Source: Methylovulum sp.
Lineage (GTDB): Bacteria; Pseudomonadota; Gammaproteobacteria; Methylococcales; Methylomonadaceae
Direction of reading: 5' to 3'
Assembly: GCA_028713595.1 (NCBI GenBank)
Contig: JAQTNZ010000122.1
Coordinates: 1 to 7,319 of the forward strand
DNA length: 7,319 bases
The position numbers were made by a program, and so were the translations under genes. This document shows positions 4,402 to 7,319 of this stretch, one piece after another. The notes beneath the pieces were generated by a model. That model did no database searches. It was not told the origin of the DNA and saw nothing but the letters and a program-made list of their open reading frames with translations. Numbering within the stretch: the stretch's first letter is position 1; each line of letters starts with the position of its first letter.

Positions 4402-6738
4402 TTAAGGGATTATCCCAACCATTAATTGCCTGCTATTGTTACGGTTATGGTCATCGACAACGCTAAGAGTGTAGGTTCCTGCATGTCCTGGCCGCCAATT
4501 TAGGCCATTCTGTTGGGTGGCGGCTACGGTGCCTAAAAACTCATGATTGGCGAACCAATATAAGGTGTTGGCGTCACCGGCGCTGCTGGCTTGCAAGGCG
4601 ATGGTTTCATCAGGGCGCGATAAGCGTAGGGTATAGCTGCCCCCCGTCAGTGGCGAGCTGATGCGCGGCGGTTCGCCGTCCACCAGTGCCGTTGGGTTTT
4701 GGCAAGGCTGTTGTGGTGCGGCCCGTCTGGCAATCCCTGCTTCACGAAACAGCTGCATCATGTCCGAAGGCCAGAATTCAAAAATTTCCTGATGGGAGGT
4801 GGCCGTATCATAAGGCGGGCAAACGGCTAGGCCGGTGCGGTTATCAACCATGACCGGTTGGTGCAGGGTGCTGATCTTAATCGGTGATTTGCCAGGGATA
4901 AACCAAGTCGCCTCAGTTTTCGGACACCAGATATTCGGCAGTTCACCACTGGCGCTGCATACCTCCAGGCGTTTGAGGGTGGCGGGTGGGTGGCGGCGTA
5001 TGGCAAACTCGCTAGGGCGTGCCAATTGTAAGGCATCGGCAATCCGAAAGAACAGGGGGGCGGCCGCCTTAATGCCGACCAAGGCTGGGTTTGCCGAGCC
5101 GTCAAAATTGCCCAGCCAGACCGCCAGTACGTAGGGGCCGGTTACGCCAATGCTCCACGCATCACGAAACCCCCAAGAAGTCCCGGTTTTCCACGCGGTT
5201 TCCCCGTGCGTTGGCATACCGTCCGGCCTGGGGTTGCTGGCGAGCATGTCCAAGACCAAATAGCTGGCTTCAGGGCTTAACAAACGTAAATCATTGGGTG
5301 TAGTCGTGGTTGTGGGCAAGTTTTGCAGATAGTTAAGGGGTTTCAGTACGCCTTGGTTCGCCAGCATGGCATACAAGGTGGTCAGCTCCGCCATCGTCAA
5401 TTCGCCGCCGCCTAACACCAGTGATAGCCCATAATGTTGGGGTGGTTTCAGTTTGCTGATACCGGCGCTGCTGAGGAAATCGTAAAAATTAGGGCGCTTA
5501 AGCTGGCTGGCGACCGCTAAGGCCGGAATGTTGCGGCTACGGATTAAGGCCTCGCGCACTGAGATGGGGCCGACAAAACGCCCGTCGAAATTTTCTGGCT
5601 GGAACGCGCCAAACGCGGTGGGCGCATCTTTCAGGACACTTAAGGGATGGACTAAGCCTTGGTCTAAAGCCAAACCATACACAAACGGTTTGAGCGTGGA
5701 GCCGGGCGAGCGTTTCGCCAACACGCCATTGACTTGCCCTAAGATAGCGGCGTTGTGAAAATCCGCCGAACCTTGCAAGGCCACCACATCCATAGTACGC
5801 GTGTCCACCAGCAAGGCGGCGGCATTGCTTAGGCCCTGTTGCTGATATTGGCGGATATAGTATTGGATTTGCCGTGCCAGTAAGTGTTGCAGGTCGGGCT
5901 TGAGTGTTGTCTGCAATTGATGGTTATCGGTTGGGCGGCGTTGGTTGAGGATTTGTGTGACCAGATGTGGGGCGGCGAAAGGCAGTTGCGACAAACTGCG
6001 TAGCGGTACGGGCAATGTCAATAAGTGTTGGTCTATGTCGCTGACAGCATGGGATTGCCGCCATTTGCCAAACAATCTGGCCCGCGCCTCATCACGTCCG
6101 TGGTAGGCGTTGGGGCGTTGGGGGATGACCGCTAAGGTCAATATTTCCGGCAAGGACAGTTGCCCGACGGTTTTGCCGAAATAAATCAGGCTGGCGGCGG
6201 CCACGCCTTGGATATTGTGCCCGTAAGGGGCGAGGTTAAGATAGGCTTCAAAAATATCGTGCTTGCTGTAGCGCAACTCCAACCACAGGGCGATGAAGAT
6301 TTGGCGAATTTTCCCCAGGGGCTGGCGCGTGTCCAGGCGGTATAGGAGCCTAGCCAACTGCATGGTCAAGGTGGAGCCGCCTTGCCTATGCCCACCAGTA
6401 TAAGTTTCCCAAGCCCCGCGTAGCAATGCGATGGGGTTAAGGCCAGGATGCCAGTTAAACCACTGGTCTTCTTGCAGTTTGACGGCGGCTTGTAGGGTAG
6501 GGGGCAAGTCTGCCAGTGGCAGCCATAAGCGGTATTGTTCATCGGCGGCCAAGGTCAGGCGTAACAAACTGCCATCGGCGGCCAACACCGCCGTTGACGA
6601 CGGGAACATGCCGGACAGCGGCGGGTGGGGCACGTTTCGGCAAAGCACCGCCGCTAATACCAACAGCAAACTGATTAACCCTAAGCGGTAGCGGGTCTTG
6701 CCAACTACCGCCCACTTGCCATGACTCTTACCCGCCAT
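4402..6738 (-). CDS. pbpC: Penicillin-binding protein 1C, bifunctional transglycosylase/transpeptidase
   Basis: The 778-residue length agrees with E. coli PbpC (770). The order is: cytoplasmic start, one membrane anchor (about 19-33), a periplasmic GT51 glycosyltransferase domain with catalytic Glu90 in the E-D motif, QGGSTLTMQ (119-127) and the second acidic site in FEAYLN (163-168). Then comes a transpeptidase domain with S347-T-L-K350, S401-R-N403 and K517-T-G-T520, and a C-terminal BiPBP_C beta domain (about 691-778). All catalytic residues are present, so it should polymerise lipid II glycan chains and bind penicillin; transpeptidation by PBP1C in E. coli is weak or unproven. An in-frame ATG exists at 6969, but it would overlap the upstream macroglobulin gene by 224 bases, and the added 77 residues do not resemble the family. 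The ATG at 6738 lies 7 bases after that gene's stop; no ribosome site is visible, so translation is probably coupled. Confidence 0.96.
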   Translation of the reverse strand: MAGKSHGKWAVVGKTRYRLGLISLLLVLAAVLCRNVPHPPLSGMFPSSTAVLAADGSLLRLTLAADEQYRLWLPLADLPPTLQAAVKLQEDQWFNWHPGLNPIALLRGAWETYTGGHRQGGSTLTMQLARLLYRLDTRQPLGKIRQIFIALWLELRYSKHDIFEAYLNLAPYGHNIQGVAAASLIYFGKTVGQLSLPEILTLAVIPQRPNAYHGRDEARARLFGKWRQSHAVSDIDQHLLTLPVPLRSLSQLPFAAPHLVTQILNQRRPTDNHQLQTTLKPDLQHLLARQIQYYIRQYQQQGLSNAAALLVDTRTMDVVALQGSADFHNAAILGQVNGVLAKRSPGSTLKPFVYGLALDQGLVHPLSVLKDAPTAFGAFQPENFDGRFVGPISVREALIRSRNIPALAVASQLKRPNFYDFLSSAGISKLKPPQHYGLSLVLGGGELTMAELTTLYAMLANQGVLKPLNYLQNLPTTTTTPNDLRLLSPEASYLVLDMLASNPRPDGMPTHGETAWKTGTSWGFRDAWSIGVTGPYVLAVWLGNFDGSANPALVGIKAAAPLFFRIADALQLARPSEFAIRRHPPATLKRLEVCSASGELPNIWCPKTEATWFIPGKSPIKISTLHQPVMVDNRTGLAVCPPYDTATSHQEIFEFWPSDMMQLFREAGIARRAAPQQPCQNPTALVDGEPPRISSPLTGGSYTLRLSRPDETIALQASSAGDANTLYWFANHEFLGTVAATQQNGLNWRPGHAGTYTLSVVDDHNRNNSRQLMVGIIP

Positions 6739-6745
6739 CAGCGCA

Positions 6746-7319
6746 TTAAGGTGTTTCGACCAGCAACTCGCCCGCCGTACCGCGTGCTTGCAGTTTACGG
6801 TCATACATACCCTCGGCAAACGGGGCGGGAACGGTATAGTGTCCGGCATTGGTGGCGCGTACCCGATAAATGAAGGTGCCGATGGAACGCCCGACCGTAC
6901 CGTACAAGATGACCCGGTCTTCGCGGATGTCAACATATTCGGGTCGCCAGTCGGAGCCTTTGCTTTCACCTAACGGGCCTTGCCATGTGGATGTCGCAGT
7001 GTCCCCCGTGGCGGCTTCCGTTTCCGCTTCGCTTCCCCCACTCTCTGGGTTTTCCTCTTCAGTTGCCGCGTTATCCTCTTCGCTTGCGTCAGCCTCTGGT
7101 TTGGCGTTCAGCACCGGCTCTATGCCACCTGGGAGGAGATCGACCAAGGCGATGGCCGAGGCTTTATCCCGTTCAGTGCTACGGATATTCAGCTTGACCA
7201 GAAACTCTTCGCCGATTTTGACGTGTGTGATCGGCTTGCCATCAAGGTTGGTGAACTCACGGGCGATTTCCAGGCCTTGGGCCTTGGCTGGCAGGGCTTG
7301 GTGGTCAAAACCGTTCTCG
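6746..7319 (-). CDS. yfhM: Bacterial alpha-2-macroglobulin family protein, C-terminal end (5' part outside window)
   Basis: The frame is open to the window edge, giving the last ~190 residues of a protein whose family is normally about 1,600-1,900 residues. Recognisable C-terminal signatures are GLEIAREF, KIGEEFLVKLNIRS, AIALVDLLPGGIEPVL, EYVDIREDRVILYG and GTFIYRVRATNAGHYTVPAP, then AEGMYDRKLQARG. Bacterial alpha-2-macroglobulins are periplasmic lipoproteins, anchored to the membrane, that trap proteases; many carry a CxEQ thioester, which would be outside this window. The gene directly precedes pbpC, the known yfhM-pbpC pair thought to join protease defence to wall repair. An odd feature is an acidic, low-complexity insert (nt 6998-7099, almost all Glu, Asp, Ala, Thr, Gly) between the LLPGG strand and the DIRED motif, where many relatives have only a short loop. 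Confidence 0.92.
   Translation of the reverse strand, partial: ENGFDHQALPAKAQGLEIAREFTNLDGKPITHVKIGEEFLVKLNIRSTERDKASAIALVDLLPGGIEPVLNAKPEADASEEDNAATEEENPESGGSEAETEAATGDTATSTWQGPLGESKGSDWRPEYVDIREDRVILYGTVGRSIGTFIYRVRATNAGHYTVPAPFAEGMYDRKLQARGTAGELLVETP

Noticed and set aside
4835..5134. Plus-strand frame inside pbpC
   Set aside because: It lies opposite the conserved transpeptidase and C-terminal domains and has no support of its own.
6739..6969. 77-residue N-terminal extension of PbpC (ATG at 6969)
   Set aside because: It overlaps the macroglobulin coding sequence in another frame and is unlike any PbpC N-terminus; starting at 6738 gives normal length and puts the membrane anchor near the N-terminus.
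1..7319. CRISPR array, tRNA or rRNA genes, complete insertion sequence
   Set aside because: No regularly spaced repeats, no cloverleaf or rRNA signature, and no intact transposase or paired terminal repeats were seen.

Overview
The window looks like chromosomal DNA of a Gram-negative gammaproteobacterium. The best clue is the pair of an alpha-2-macroglobulin gene followed directly by pbpC, which is the gammaproteobacterial yfhM-pbpC arrangement. Codon use and the tandem Roadblock proteins would suit a methanotroph-like or Thiothrix-like lineage, but that is only a guess. The left ~1 kb is visibly AT-rich. The rest has moderate to high G+C, so two DNA histories seem to meet here.

Left part (1-1850), plus strand: the 3' end of an AIPR-family (abortive infection/phage resistance) gene that enters from outside the window; a strong hairpin terminator with a perfect 16-bp stem; a MazE-type antitoxin gene whose toxin partner seems lost (the expected overlapping toxin start opens only a 13-codon frame); then about 390 bases without a convincing gene that read like decayed coding DNA, closed by a second hairpin.

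Middle part (1871-4401), minus strand: two tandem Roadblock/LC7 proteins. Upstream of them lies a 348-residue two-domain protein with a proline-rich linker (a receiver-like alpha/beta N-terminus and a helical, possibly winged-helix C-terminus, both inferred). Its start codon overlaps (ATGA) the stop of a tiny, previously unlisted membrane-type reading frame that carries one in-frame TAA. This set could be a small regulatory module of the MglB/Roadblock kind. No GTPase partner lies in the window.

Right part (4402-7319), minus strand: pbpC, encoding a 778-residue bifunctional penicillin-binding protein 1C with all catalytic motifs, preceded by the C-terminal end of a bacterial alpha-2-macroglobulin that carries a strongly acidic insert. 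The macroglobulin is thought to trap foreign proteases in the periplasm, while PBP1C makes or repairs peptidoglycan. The 7-base gap and the lack of a clear ribosome binding site point to co-transcription and translational coupling.
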